DNA of 64,000 nucleotides, from the NCBI RefSeq assembly GCF_014650455.1, contig NZ_BMUZ01000007.1:1-64000 (forward strand), read 5' to 3'. The DNA comes from Streptomyces xanthochromogenes. GTDB lineage: Bacteria; Actinomycetota; Actinomycetes; Streptomycetales; Streptomycetaceae. This document shows, piece by piece, positions 23,426-31,338 of this stretch; the first letter of the stretch is position 1, and every line of letters begins with the position of its first letter. Position numbers and translations under genes: made by a program. The notes under the pieces are model-generated. The model had not been told where the DNA came from and ran no database searches. It worked only from the letters and a program-made list of their open reading frames with translations.

Positions 23426-24952
23426 TCACGAGCCCTGGGGCTGGCGGGCCGCCCCGGTGGACAGGCGGGGCCCGGTGGGCAGGAACGTGGACCAGCTGAT
23501 CGGGATCGGGGCCGGGTCGGACTTGGCGTAGCCGAGCCGGGTCTGGGCCTGCTGGGCCTCCTGGTCGAGCTGCTTGCGCTGCTCGGCGGTCAGGCCCGCG
23601 CCCGAGTCGCCCGCGGCGCTGTCGCTGTTGGACTGCATCGCGTACCGCAGGCCCGTGTCGGTGACCAGGAAGACGCCGCCCGCCTCGGTCTCGGAGCCCT
23701 GGATCTGGCGGAAGAGCTGCCCGGAGCCCGGCGTCACGTACGCGCTGCTGGAACCGGTGGGCAGGGGCTCGGGGAAGTCGGTGCCCGCCCAGGTGCTCAT
23801 GGTGGTGGCGCCGTTGTCCTTGTTGACGTCGCGCAGCACGTTGCACACCGTGTTGCGGCTGCCGTTCGCGGTGCCCGCCTCGTTGACGGCGACCGGCATC
23901 GGGCGCGGCCAGTCGACGTTCCCCGGGAACTCGGTGGCCTCGGGGCTGAACATGGACGCGTTGGTCGCGGTCGCCTGACCGGTCCCCATGACCTTGCTCA
24001 GCTGGACGCTGTTGAGGAGGAGCTTGGCGGTGAAGTCGGAGACCGGCGAGACCTTGCCCCGCTGGACCAGGTAGTACTGCGCACCCGCGCCGTTGGTCGC
24101 CCGCAGGACCACGCCGATCCGGTTCGCATCGGCCGACAGGCTGCCCGGGACCCCGGCCGGGGCGCCGATCTTCCCCTCGACCTTGGGGAACGCGACCGGG
24201 TCACCCGTACGGAGGGTCTCCAGCCACTCCTTGGACACCCGCTCGGGTTCACGGCCCGAGCCGACCAGGGGGCGCAGCAGCTTCTCGTCGGAGCCGACCG
24301 GGTACTTGGTGCCCCGGGCGTCCACGATGTAACGGGTCTTGTCCTCGGCCCCGATGACGAACATCAGCTCGCCGCCGGTCAGCCGCTCATCGCCGTCGGT
24401 GCGGTTCATGTCGCGGTCCGCGAGGACGAACGCGGCCTTCTGGATGGCGCGGCCCCCGTCGCCGGGCCGCTCGCACACCGCCCAGCGCTTCGCGGACCCG
24501 GCCTCCTTGGCCGAGGGCAGCCGGTCGGGGGCGTACGGGATGCCGAGGGTGGCGCCGTGCGTCAGGGAACCCTTGTCCAGGACGGACTCGTCGACCTTGA
24601 CGACCTGGCCCTTGTCCGGGGCGAGCAGGAGCTTCGCCGAGGCCATGTTGAGGACGGGGTGCAGTTCGCTCCTGCCGTCGGTGGTGAGCACGACATAGCG
24701 GGTCGTGGACTCGCTCGCGATGATGACCTTCTCGCCGGGGGTGTCCCAGCCGGGCGGCGCGGTGGGCTTGAACATCCCCCACGCCCCGAACGCGGCGAGC
24801 AGCACCACCGCCATGACCGTGCCCGGCAGCACGGCTCGCAGCGGACGCGGAGCCCCCTCTTCCGAGCCCGTCGGCGAGGGCTGGATGAACGATGCGAGCG
24901 TGCGACGCTTCGCGAAGGTGTACGCGTTGAGCTCGTCCCGCCGTGATGCCAT
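23426..24952 (-). CDS. eccB: type VII secretion protein EccB
   Basis: 508 residues with the diagnostic N-terminus RRDELNAYTFAKRR, a single membrane helix at about 43-61 and a large extracytoplasmic domain of repeated segments (for example ESTTRYVVLTTDG and EDKTRYIVDARGTKYPVG). EccB forms the periplasmic part of the ESX channel. It is read toward mycP copy 2 (14 bp gap) and is divergent from eccE. The ATG has only a distant GGAGA. Confidence 0.93.
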   Translation of the reverse strand: MASRRDELNAYTFAKRRTLASFIQPSPTGSEEGAPRPLRAVLPGTVMAVVLLAAFGAWGMFKPTAPPGWDTPGEKVIIASESTTRYVVLTTDGRSELHPVLNMASAKLLLAPDKGQVVKVDESVLDKGSLTHGATLGIPYAPDRLPSAKEAGSAKRWAVCERPGDGGRAIQKAAFVLADRDMNRTDGDERLTGGELMFVIGAEDKTRYIVDARGTKYPVGSDEKLLRPLVGSGREPERVSKEWLETLRTGDPVAFPKVEGKIGAPAGVPGSLSADANRIGVVLRATNGAGAQYYLVQRGKVSPVSDFTAKLLLNSVQLSKVMGTGQATATNASMFSPEATEFPGNVDWPRPMPVAVNEAGTANGSRNTVCNVLRDVNKDNGATTMSTWAGTDFPEPLPTGSSSAYVTPGSGQLFRQIQGSETEAGGVFLVTDTGLRYAMQSNSDSAAGDSGAGLTAEQRKQLDQEAQQAQTRLGYAKSDPAPIPISWSTFLPTGPRLSTGAARQPQGS

Positions 24953-25135
24953 GAGTGTCCGCGTTCTCCGTTGTCGCCGGGCGGATCCCCCGAGGGCCCG
25001 TCCCCCGCCCGCCGTTGTCAGACCGGGCCCCTACTATGCCTGTTACGTGATCGTACGTCTGGGGCGGGTAGGGTTGCCGGGTCCTCAAGGGCCTTATCAG
25101 CCAGGGGTTTTCGAGGGGTTTCGGGGGGTTGACGG

Positions 25136-26497
25136 ATGGTTTCGCCGACAGGGACGCGCTCGCGCTCCCGTGAGGGGTCACCCGCTCCGAGCACCGCGGC
25201 CGCCCGTCCGGGAGCGCGTGCGGAGCCGTCGTCCCGGGCCCGCCGGACGGCGGTCACCGCGGCCGTCGGTGCGGTGACGCCCCACCTCAAGTCCCGTTCC
25301 GGACGCTTCGGTTCGTTTCGGCTGCAACAGCTCGTCCTGGTCGAGTCGGCCGTCGCCCTGCTGCTCGCGGCCTGGGCCGTCGGCACGGCGGCCCTGGTGC
25401 CGGCGGGCGTCGTCGCGGTGGCCCTGGTGCTGCTCGCGGTGGTGCGCCACCGGGGCCGTTCGCTGCCCGAACGGCTGGGCACCGCCTGGGCGTTGCGCGC
25501 CCGGCGCAAGCGGGCCGGCGACGTCGTGGTGCCGCCCGGCACCCTGCCCGGGCTCGCCCCGGCGGTGGAGTGCGACCCCACGCTGCGCAGCTACAGCCAC
25601 GGCGACCGCGACCAGCGGCCGATCGGGATGATCGGCGACGGCGGCTTCCTCACCACCGTCCTCCAAGTGGAGTCGGACGCGACGGCGCTGCGCACCGAGC
25701 GGGGCCAACGCCCGCTGCCGCTCGCCCTGGTGCGGGACGCGCTCGACGTGGACGACATCCGGCTCGAATCGGCGCAGATCGTGCTGCACACCCAGCCCGC
25801 GCCCGCGCTGCGGCTGCCCCAGCAGTCCCTCGCCGTCACCAACTACGCTCCGCTGTACGCCCGGACGGCCTCGCCCGCGGTCCGCATCACCTGGATCGCG
25901 CTGAAGCTGAATCCGGAGCTGTGCCCGGAGGCGGTGGCCGCTCGCGGCGGTGGTCTGGCCGGCGCCCAGAAGTGCGCGGCCCGCACCGCACTGCACCTGG
26001 CGAGCCGGCTGACCGGGGCGGGTCTGAACGCCACGGTCCTGACCGAGGAGGAGCTCGCGGACGCGGTGGCGACATCGGCCTGCGCCAATCCGCTGGTCAC
26101 CGCGCAGGCGGGCCGCGCGGAGGCCCCGCAGCGGCGCACCGAGGAGTCGAGCCGGTCCTGGCGCTGCGACAACCGCCGGCACGCGACGTACTGGGTCCGC
26201 CGCTGGCCCCGGATCGACGCGGGCGCCGGAACGGGCGGGCTGCCGCAACTCGTGGCCCTGCTCACGGCCGTGCCCGCGCTCGCCACCACCTTCAGCCTGA
26301 CGATCGCCCGCGCCGGAGCCCGGCAGAGCAGCATCAGCGGCCACCTGCGGGTGACCGGCCGCAACGAGGCCGAACTGGGCACGGCCCGCTCGGCGTTGGA
26401 GAGCTCGGCGCGCGCGGCGAAGGCCCAGCTCGTGGCGCTCGACCACGAGCAACTGCCCGGCGTGCTCGCCACCCTGCCGTTCGGAGGCGCCCGCTGA
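25136..26497 (+). CDS. eccE: type VII secretion protein EccE
   Basis: 453 residues: a basic, disordered N-terminus of about 60, two membrane helices (about 66-83 and 86-103) and a soluble domain of the EccE family, including the motif SWRCDNRRHATYWV late in the protein. EccE sits at the rim of the ESX membrane complex. GGGGGG precedes the ATG. The 183 bp shared with eccB must hold two divergent promoters. The next gene overlaps its stop by one base. Confidence 0.85.
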   Translation: MVSPTGTRSRSREGSPAPSTAAARPGARAEPSSRARRTAVTAAVGAVTPHLKSRSGRFGSFRLQQLVLVESAVALLLAAWAVGTAALVPAGVVAVALVLLAVVRHRGRSLPERLGTAWALRARRKRAGDVVVPPGTLPGLAPAVECDPTLRSYSHGDRDQRPIGMIGDGGFLTTVLQVESDATALRTERGQRPLPLALVRDALDVDDIRLESAQIVLHTQPAPALRLPQQSLAVTNYAPLYARTASPAVRITWIALKLNPELCPEAVAARGGGLAGAQKCAARTALHLASRLTGAGLNATVLTEEELADAVATSACANPLVTAQAGRAEAPQRRTEESSRSWRCDNRRHATYWVRRWPRIDAGAGTGGLPQLVALLTAVPALATTFSLTIARAGARQSSISGHLRVTGRNEAELGTARSALESSARAAKAQLVALDHEQLPGVLATLPFGGAR

Positions 26498-27231
26498 TGG
26501 CCACGACGACACCCGCCCCCGGTCCGCGCCGCGAACAGCGCACCGGTTTCGGCCTGATCGGGCCCCGCCATCGCCGCCACACCCTGTCCACCGACCAGCT
26601 GGACGCCCTGGCGCTGCCCATCGGCGACGACGGGGTGGTCGTCGGGGTGGACGCCGCGGGACGGCCCGCGGTGCTCGGGGTCAGCCGGCCGACCGCGTAC
26701 GACATCGTGCTGATCGGCGGGCTGTGGACGGCCCAGGTGCTCGCGCTGCGGGCGGCCGCGACCGGCATCCGGGTCGCGGTGGAGACCGGCCGGCCGCAGG
26801 CCTGGGCCCAGTTGGTGCACGCGATCGCCAGCCAGAGCGGCATGACCGTGCACGACGTGGGCCGGGTGCCGCCCCTCGGTGCCTCGGCCGGCGAACCGGT
26901 CCTGGTGGTGCGGGACTGCGGCATGCGCCCGCCGCGCGGCCGGGTGGTGTCGGCACCCTGGCAGGCGGTGCTGACCCTGCTCCCCTATGTCAGCCCGGTC
27001 GCCCCGCGGCTCGTCCGCCAGGCGCGGCTCGTCGGGGTGCAGCGGGTCTCGCCGGACGAGGCCGCCCGCATAGGCCGCATCATGAGCCTGCCGCGTACGG
27101 AACAAGAAGGCCTCCCCACGCTCGCCGACGGGGTGACGCTCTGGTGCAACGAGCGCGACCGTTCCTTCGCGATGACGCAGGCGACGGACACCGAGACCGG
27201 ATTGTTGGGTAACGCCCGACGGGTGGACTGA
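26497..27231 (+). CDS. conserved ESX-locus protein of unknown function
   Basis: 244 residues. The start ATG shares its A with the eccE stop (TGATG), with GGAGG eight bases upstream, so the two are coupled. Residues 35-150 alternate beta strands and helices (GDDGVVVGVDAAGRPAVLGV, AYDIVLIGGLWTAQVLALRA), as in a Rossmann-like fold, but no nucleotide motif is clear. No signal peptide or membrane helix is seen, so it is probably cytosolic. I do not recognise the family; coupling to eccE suggests a role in assembling or controlling the secretion machine. Confidence 0.78.
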   Translation: MATTTPAPGPRREQRTGFGLIGPRHRRHTLSTDQLDALALPIGDDGVVVGVDAAGRPAVLGVSRPTAYDIVLIGGLWTAQVLALRAAATGIRVAVETGRPQAWAQLVHAIASQSGMTVHDVGRVPPLGASAGEPVLVVRDCGMRPPRGRVVSAPWQAVLTLLPYVSPVAPRLVRQARLVGVQRVSPDEAARIGRIMSLPRTEQEGLPTLADGVTLWCNERDRSFAMTQATDTETGLLGNARRVD

Positions 27232-27596
27232 ACCCCGGGACGGCGGCGCGAGTTGACCCGCTCTGCCCGTTTCGCCCCACACGCCCCGCCCCCGGTCGGC
27301 CACTTCGGCGGCACGCACGAGGCGAGGGTGACGAAAGGGACAGGCACTCGGGGTGGCCGGGCCTGCCGCGGCGGTATTGACGACGATTAGGGTGGGACGG
27401 ACCGGGGGCAGGGACTCCACGACGAACGCACGCCGTCCGTAAACGTTCCGGACGACGCGGCGCTCGCGGTGGGGGAAGGGGCGGGCGACCGCGCACGACT
27501 CCGCGCCCCGCACACGGGGGCTGCCCCGCCCCGGCCGTACGTGCCAAGGAAACCCACGGCCTACAACCCGGTCACAGGCGAAACGAAAGGAAACCG
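27232..27596 (+). other. 365-bp spacer; no gene seen
   Basis: Between the eccE-linked gene and the EspI-like gene no reading frame has coding character. A TTGACG occurs at 27377-27382 but without a matching -10. Nothing else stands out. Confidence 0.5.
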
Positions 27597-30500
27597 GTGA
27601 ACAGCGACCAGGACCAGTTCCGCACCGGCGGGAACGCGCGCGACGAGAATCGGTCCGACGCCGATCCCGAGACCACGGGTGAGTTCACCATCGACTACAC
27701 CCCGCCCGCCTGGTACACCCAGGGCGCGCAGGACACCCCACCCGCTCCGGCCCCGGCTCCCGCTCCCTTCGGTGAGCCGGGCGGGAACACGGGGGCTCCG
27801 CCTCCGCCGCCCCCGGCGCCGACCGGTGCACCGCTCGACGTGCCCGGCCTTCCGGACGACGGCGGCTGGCAGCCGCACTGGGCCGCCACGCCGCCTCCGC
27901 CTCCGGCCGCCCCGGCACCGGCCACTCCCCCGCCCGCCTTCCCGGCCCCCGCGGCGCCCCCGGCCCCGCCCGCGCCGACGCCTGCGCCGACGCCTGCGCC
28001 TGCGCCTGCGCCCGAGGCGCCTCGCCCCGCGGACGAGAGCCAGGCCTTCGGTGGCGGGGACGTCGAGAGCGGCGCGACGATGCGGTTCTCGCCCTCCGCC
28101 CTCAAGCGGGAGTTCGAGCAGCTCGAAGCGGCGGCGGCCGCGGCCCGTGGCGCATCCGCGCCCGCACCGACCCCGCCTCCGCCCGCCCCGGCCCCCATTT
28201 CTGACACACCGTCAGCCACTGCGCCGACCGACGGACCGCCCGCGCCGCCGGAGTCCGCCTCCGCGCCGGACGCCGACGCCGGGAGCCCCGATGCCCCCAC
28301 CGGGGCGGATGCGCCGGACACCTCGGGCGCATCGGGCACGTCGGACTCCGGCACCCCGGGCACCTCGGCGAAGTCCGAGCACACCGGCGTCTCCGACCAT
28401 GCGACCGGTCCGACCGGCTCGGGGCCGGACGCCTCGGACGGCTTCGATGACTTCGACCCGTTCAACGAGGGGCCCAACAGGCGTCCCAGCGGCACGCTCT
28501 CGACCCTGGCCGCCACCGAGGAGACACCCGAGGCGCCCAAGGCACCCGAGGCATCGCCTGCCACCGAAGGCGACGGCCTCCCCCCGCACGACGCCGCGCA
28601 CGACAGCACCCCGAACGACAGCACCTCGAACGCCACCGTGCCGAGCGACAGCCCGGCCGTCCCGGAGCCGGAGCCCTCGCCGTTCCACGCCGAGCACCCC
28701 GCCGACAGCGCCCCCTCGGCCGCCGCCCCTCTGGACGCACTCCGCACGGACGCGGCCCGCACGGACGCCGAAGCCACCCCGGCCGGCCCGGCCACCCCGG
28801 AACCCGCCCCGCCCGCGCCCGTCGAAGGGGCGCCCCCCGTCGCGGAGGCGTCCCCGATCACGGACGCGCATCCCATCGCGGACGCGCCCCCGATCACGGA
28901 CGCGCCCCCGGTCGCCGATGCGGCGCCGGCCGCTGACGCCGCGCCGATCGCGGACGCCGTGCCCGCGGATGCCCCCGCCGTGGAGCCGCAGGACGCGCCC
29001 CCGGCCGACCAGCCGTGGGCCCCGGCCGCCGGGCCGCAGCCCGGGCTGCCTCCGCTGCCCCCGGCGTTCCAGCCCGCCGCGCCCGCGGCCGCACCGCAGT
29101 GGCCGGTACAGCCGCAGGCGCAGCCGATGCCGGGACCGTTCCCGGACCAGGCCGCACCGGCCGCTCCCGCGTGGCCGCAGCAGCCGCAGCCCCCTCAGCA
29201 GCAGGGCGGCTACGGCTTCCCCCAGCAGGGGCAGCCCGAGCCGCAGGCGCAGCCCGGTCAGCCCGGCCCGCCGGGGGTCGCCCCGCAGTCGCCCGCCCCC
29301 AACTCGCCCTCCCCGCAGGGCAGTTACGGCTTCCCGCAGCCGGGGCCCGGGCCGGCCGAGGCCGCGCCGCAGCAGGGCGGCTACGGCTTCCCCCACCCCG
29401 CCGCCGGCCCCCCGGCCGCACCCCAGCCCCTGCCGGGCCCCCAGTCCGGGCCCGCGCAAGGCGGTTACGGCTTCCCGCAGCAGGGCCCGACCGGACCGCA
29501 GGGCCTGCCCATACAGGGGCAGCCCCATCCGCCGGCACAGCCGGCCCCGCAGGGTGCCGCCGACCCGCACGCCCAGCCCGCACCGCCCGCCGACCCCCGG
29601 TCCGGCACCGCATGGCCCGCGCCGATCGCCCACGACCAGCGGGAGCGGTCGAACCCCGGCGCCCCGCTCGGGTACACGGCCGCCGTCGAGCTGTCCTCGG
29701 ACCGGCTGCTGCGCAACAACAAGCCGAAGGCGAAGAGCAGCCGGGGCCCGGCGGCCGGGGCCTCGCGCTTCAAGCCCGGCGCCAAGAAGGAGGAGGCGGC
29801 CCGGCAGCACAAGCTCAACCTGATCCGGACACCGGTCCTTTCCTGCTACCGGATCGCGGTCATCTCCCTCAAGGGCGGTGTCGGCAAGACGACCACGACG
29901 ACCGCGCTCGGCGCGACGCTCGCCACCGAGCGGCAGGACAAGATCCTGGCGATCGACGCCAACCCGGACGCCGGCACGCTCGGCCGCCGGGTGCGCCGCG
30001 AGACCGGGGCCACCATTCGCGACCTGGTCCAGGCGATCCCGTACCTCAACTCGTACATGGACATCCGCCGGTTCACCTCGCAGGCGTCGTCCGGCCTGGA
30101 GATCATCGCGAACGACGTCGACCCCGCCGTGTCGACGACGTTCAACGACGAGGACTACCGGCGTGCGATCGACGTCCTCGGCAAGCAGTACCCGATCATC
30201 CTCACCGACTCGGGTACGGGGCTGCTGTACTCGGCGATGCGCGGGGTGCTCGACCTCGCCGACCAGTTGATCATCATCTCGACGCCGTCGGTGGACGGCG
30301 CGTCCAGCGCGTCCACCACGCTCGACTGGCTTTCGGCGCACGGCTACGCCGACCTCGTCCAGCGTTCCCTGACCGTCATCTCCGGTGTCCGCGAGACCGG
30401 CAAGATGATCAAGGTGGACGACATCGTGCAGCACTTCCAGACGCGCTGCCGCGGCGTGGTCGTGGTGCCGTTCGACGAGCACCTGGCGGCGGGCGCCGAG

Positions 30501-31109
30501 GTGGACCTCGACATGATGCGGCCCAAGACCCGGGAGGCGTACTTCAACCTCTCGGCGCTGGTGGCCGAGGACTTCGTACGCGCCCAGCAGCAGCAGGGGC
30601 TCTGGACGGGAGACGGCCTCAACCCGCCCCCGCACATGGCCCCGCCGATGCCGGGCCATCAGGGTGCCCCCGCCCAGCCGTTCCCCGGCCAGGCTCAGCC
30701 CCAGCCGGGGCAGCCCTACCCGGCACCCGGTCAGCCGGGGCCCGGCGCCGCCCAGCCGGGGCCCTACCCGGGTCAGCCCTATCCGAGCCCGGGCCGGCCC
30801 GGGCCGGGGCAGCCGTTCCCGCAGCAGGCGCAGCCCGGGCAGCCCTACCCGGCGCCGCAGGGCCTGCCCTACCCCGGTCAGCCGGGGCCCGGCGCCCAGC
30901 CGGAGCCCTATCCCGGTCAGCCGTACGGGGCCCAGCCGGCCCCGTCGGGGCAGCCGCCGGCGCCCCAGCCCGGGCAGCCCGTTCCGGGCCGGCCCCACCC
31001 CAACGCCCCGCAGCCGCCTGCCGGTTGGCAGCTCCAGCCGCCGCAGCCCCGGACCGGTGAGGACGGCGCCGATCACGCTCCGCAGCCGCCGTCGGCCCCG
31101 CAGCAGTAG
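27597..31109 (+). CDS. EspI-like proline-rich MinD/ParA-type ATPase
   Basis: 1170 residues. About 720 N-terminal residues are Pro/Ala/Gln-rich and disordered, with a DAPP-type repeat near 420-455 and repeated GGYGFPQQG units near 535-635. A MinD/ParA ATPase follows, with the deviant Walker A KGGVGKT at 759-765. The last 165 residues are GQPYPAPGQPGPG-type repeats. This layout (Pro-rich head plus KGGVGKT ATPase, encoded at an ESX locus) is that of mycobacterial EspI, linked there to control of ESX-1 activity. AAAGGAAA precedes the GTG. No membrane helix. The role here is inferred. Confidence 0.85.
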   Translation: MNSDQDQFRTGGNARDENRSDADPETTGEFTIDYTPPAWYTQGAQDTPPAPAPAPAPFGEPGGNTGAPPPPPPAPTGAPLDVPGLPDDGGWQPHWAATPPPPPAAPAPATPPPAFPAPAAPPAPPAPTPAPTPAPAPAPEAPRPADESQAFGGGDVESGATMRFSPSALKREFEQLEAAAAAARGASAPAPTPPPPAPAPISDTPSATAPTDGPPAPPESASAPDADAGSPDAPTGADAPDTSGASGTSDSGTPGTSAKSEHTGVSDHATGPTGSGPDASDGFDDFDPFNEGPNRRPSGTLSTLAATEETPEAPKAPEASPATEGDGLPPHDAAHDSTPNDSTSNATVPSDSPAVPEPEPSPFHAEHPADSAPSAAAPLDALRTDAARTDAEATPAGPATPEPAPPAPVEGAPPVAEASPITDAHPIADAPPITDAPPVADAAPAADAAPIADAVPADAPAVEPQDAPPADQPWAPAAGPQPGLPPLPPAFQPAAPAAAPQWPVQPQAQPMPGPFPDQAAPAAPAWPQQPQPPQQQGGYGFPQQGQPEPQAQPGQPGPPGVAPQSPAPNSPSPQGSYGFPQPGPGPAEAAPQQGGYGFPHPAAGPPAAPQPLPGPQSGPAQGGYGFPQQGPTGPQGLPIQGQPHPPAQPAPQGAADPHAQPAPPADPRSGTAWPAPIAHDQRERSNPGAPLGYTAAVELSSDRLLRNNKPKAKSSRGPAAGASRFKPGAKKEEAARQHKLNLIRTPVLSCYRIAVISLKGGVGKTTTTTALGATLATERQDKILAIDANPDAGTLGRRVRRETGATIRDLVQAIPYLNSYMDIRRFTSQASSGLEIIANDVDPAVSTTFNDEDYRRAIDVLGKQYPIILTDSGTGLLYSAMRGVLDLADQLIIISTPSVDGASSASTTLDWLSAHGYADLVQRSLTVISGVRETGKMIKVDDIVQHFQTRCRGVVVVPFDEHLAAGAEVDLDMMRPKTREAYFNLSALVAEDFVRAQQQQGLWTGDGLNPPPHMAPPMPGHQGAPAQPFPGQAQPQPGQPYPAPGQPGPGAAQPGPYPGQPYPSPGRPGPGQPFPQQAQPGQPYPAPQGLPYPGQPGPGAQPEPYPGQPYGAQPAPSGQPPAPQPGQPVPGRPHPNAPQPPAGWQLQPPQPRTGEDGADHAPQPPSAPQQ

Positions 31110-31131
31110 GGCGACCGAGGACTGGACCAAT

Positions 31132-31165
31132 GAGGGCCCGCACCGTGTGCACGGTGCGGGCCCTC
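31132..31165 (+). terminator. terminator of the EspI-like gene
   Basis: A 16-bp perfect inverted repeat (31132-31147 with 31150-31165) is followed by TGGCGTTTTCG, 22 bp after the stop codon. It is one of the few terminators here with a T run. Confidence 0.9.
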
Positions 31166-31213
31166 TGGCGTTTTCGCAGACCACATGGCTTGCGCATGGC
31201 CTGCGGTGCGTCG

Positions 31214-31242
31214 TTGACACGTCTAGACCACGCTGGTAGACC
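31214..31242 (+). promoter_or_regulatory. promoter of the ABC transporter operon
   Basis: TTGACA at 31214-31219, a 17-base spacer and TAGACC at 31237-31242 form a near-consensus housekeeping promoter about 95 bp upstream of the first gene. The spacer contains a DasR-box-like palindrome. Confidence 0.75.
31217..31232. promoter_or_regulatory. putative DasR (GntR family) operator inside the promoter
   Basis: ACACGTCTAGACCACG matches 13 of 16 positions of the published DasR-responsive element ACTGGTCTAGACCACT, including the whole TCTAGACCAC core. It lies between the -35 and -10, where binding would block RNA polymerase. DasR represses amino-sugar and other genes in Streptomyces and is released by glucosamine-6-phosphate. 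The match is by eye; binding is not shown. Confidence 0.5.
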
Positions 31243-31338
31243 TGCGCCCACACCGGCTCGCCGCCGCTGTTCCACCGGCGCTCAACCTGCGGTCAACCCT
31301 GCTTTTCCGTGCGAGTGATGACGCGAGGTCACCGTCCC

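Noticed and set aside
28195..28215. TTCTGACACACCGTCAG inside the EspI-like gene as an operator
   Set aside because: It is within coding sequence, far from any promoter, and only half-symmetric; probably chance.
28212..31253. 1013-codon open frame antisense to the EspI-like gene
   Set aside because: Arg/Gly/Leu-rich mirror of the Pro/Ala-rich coding strand; no start signal or motif.
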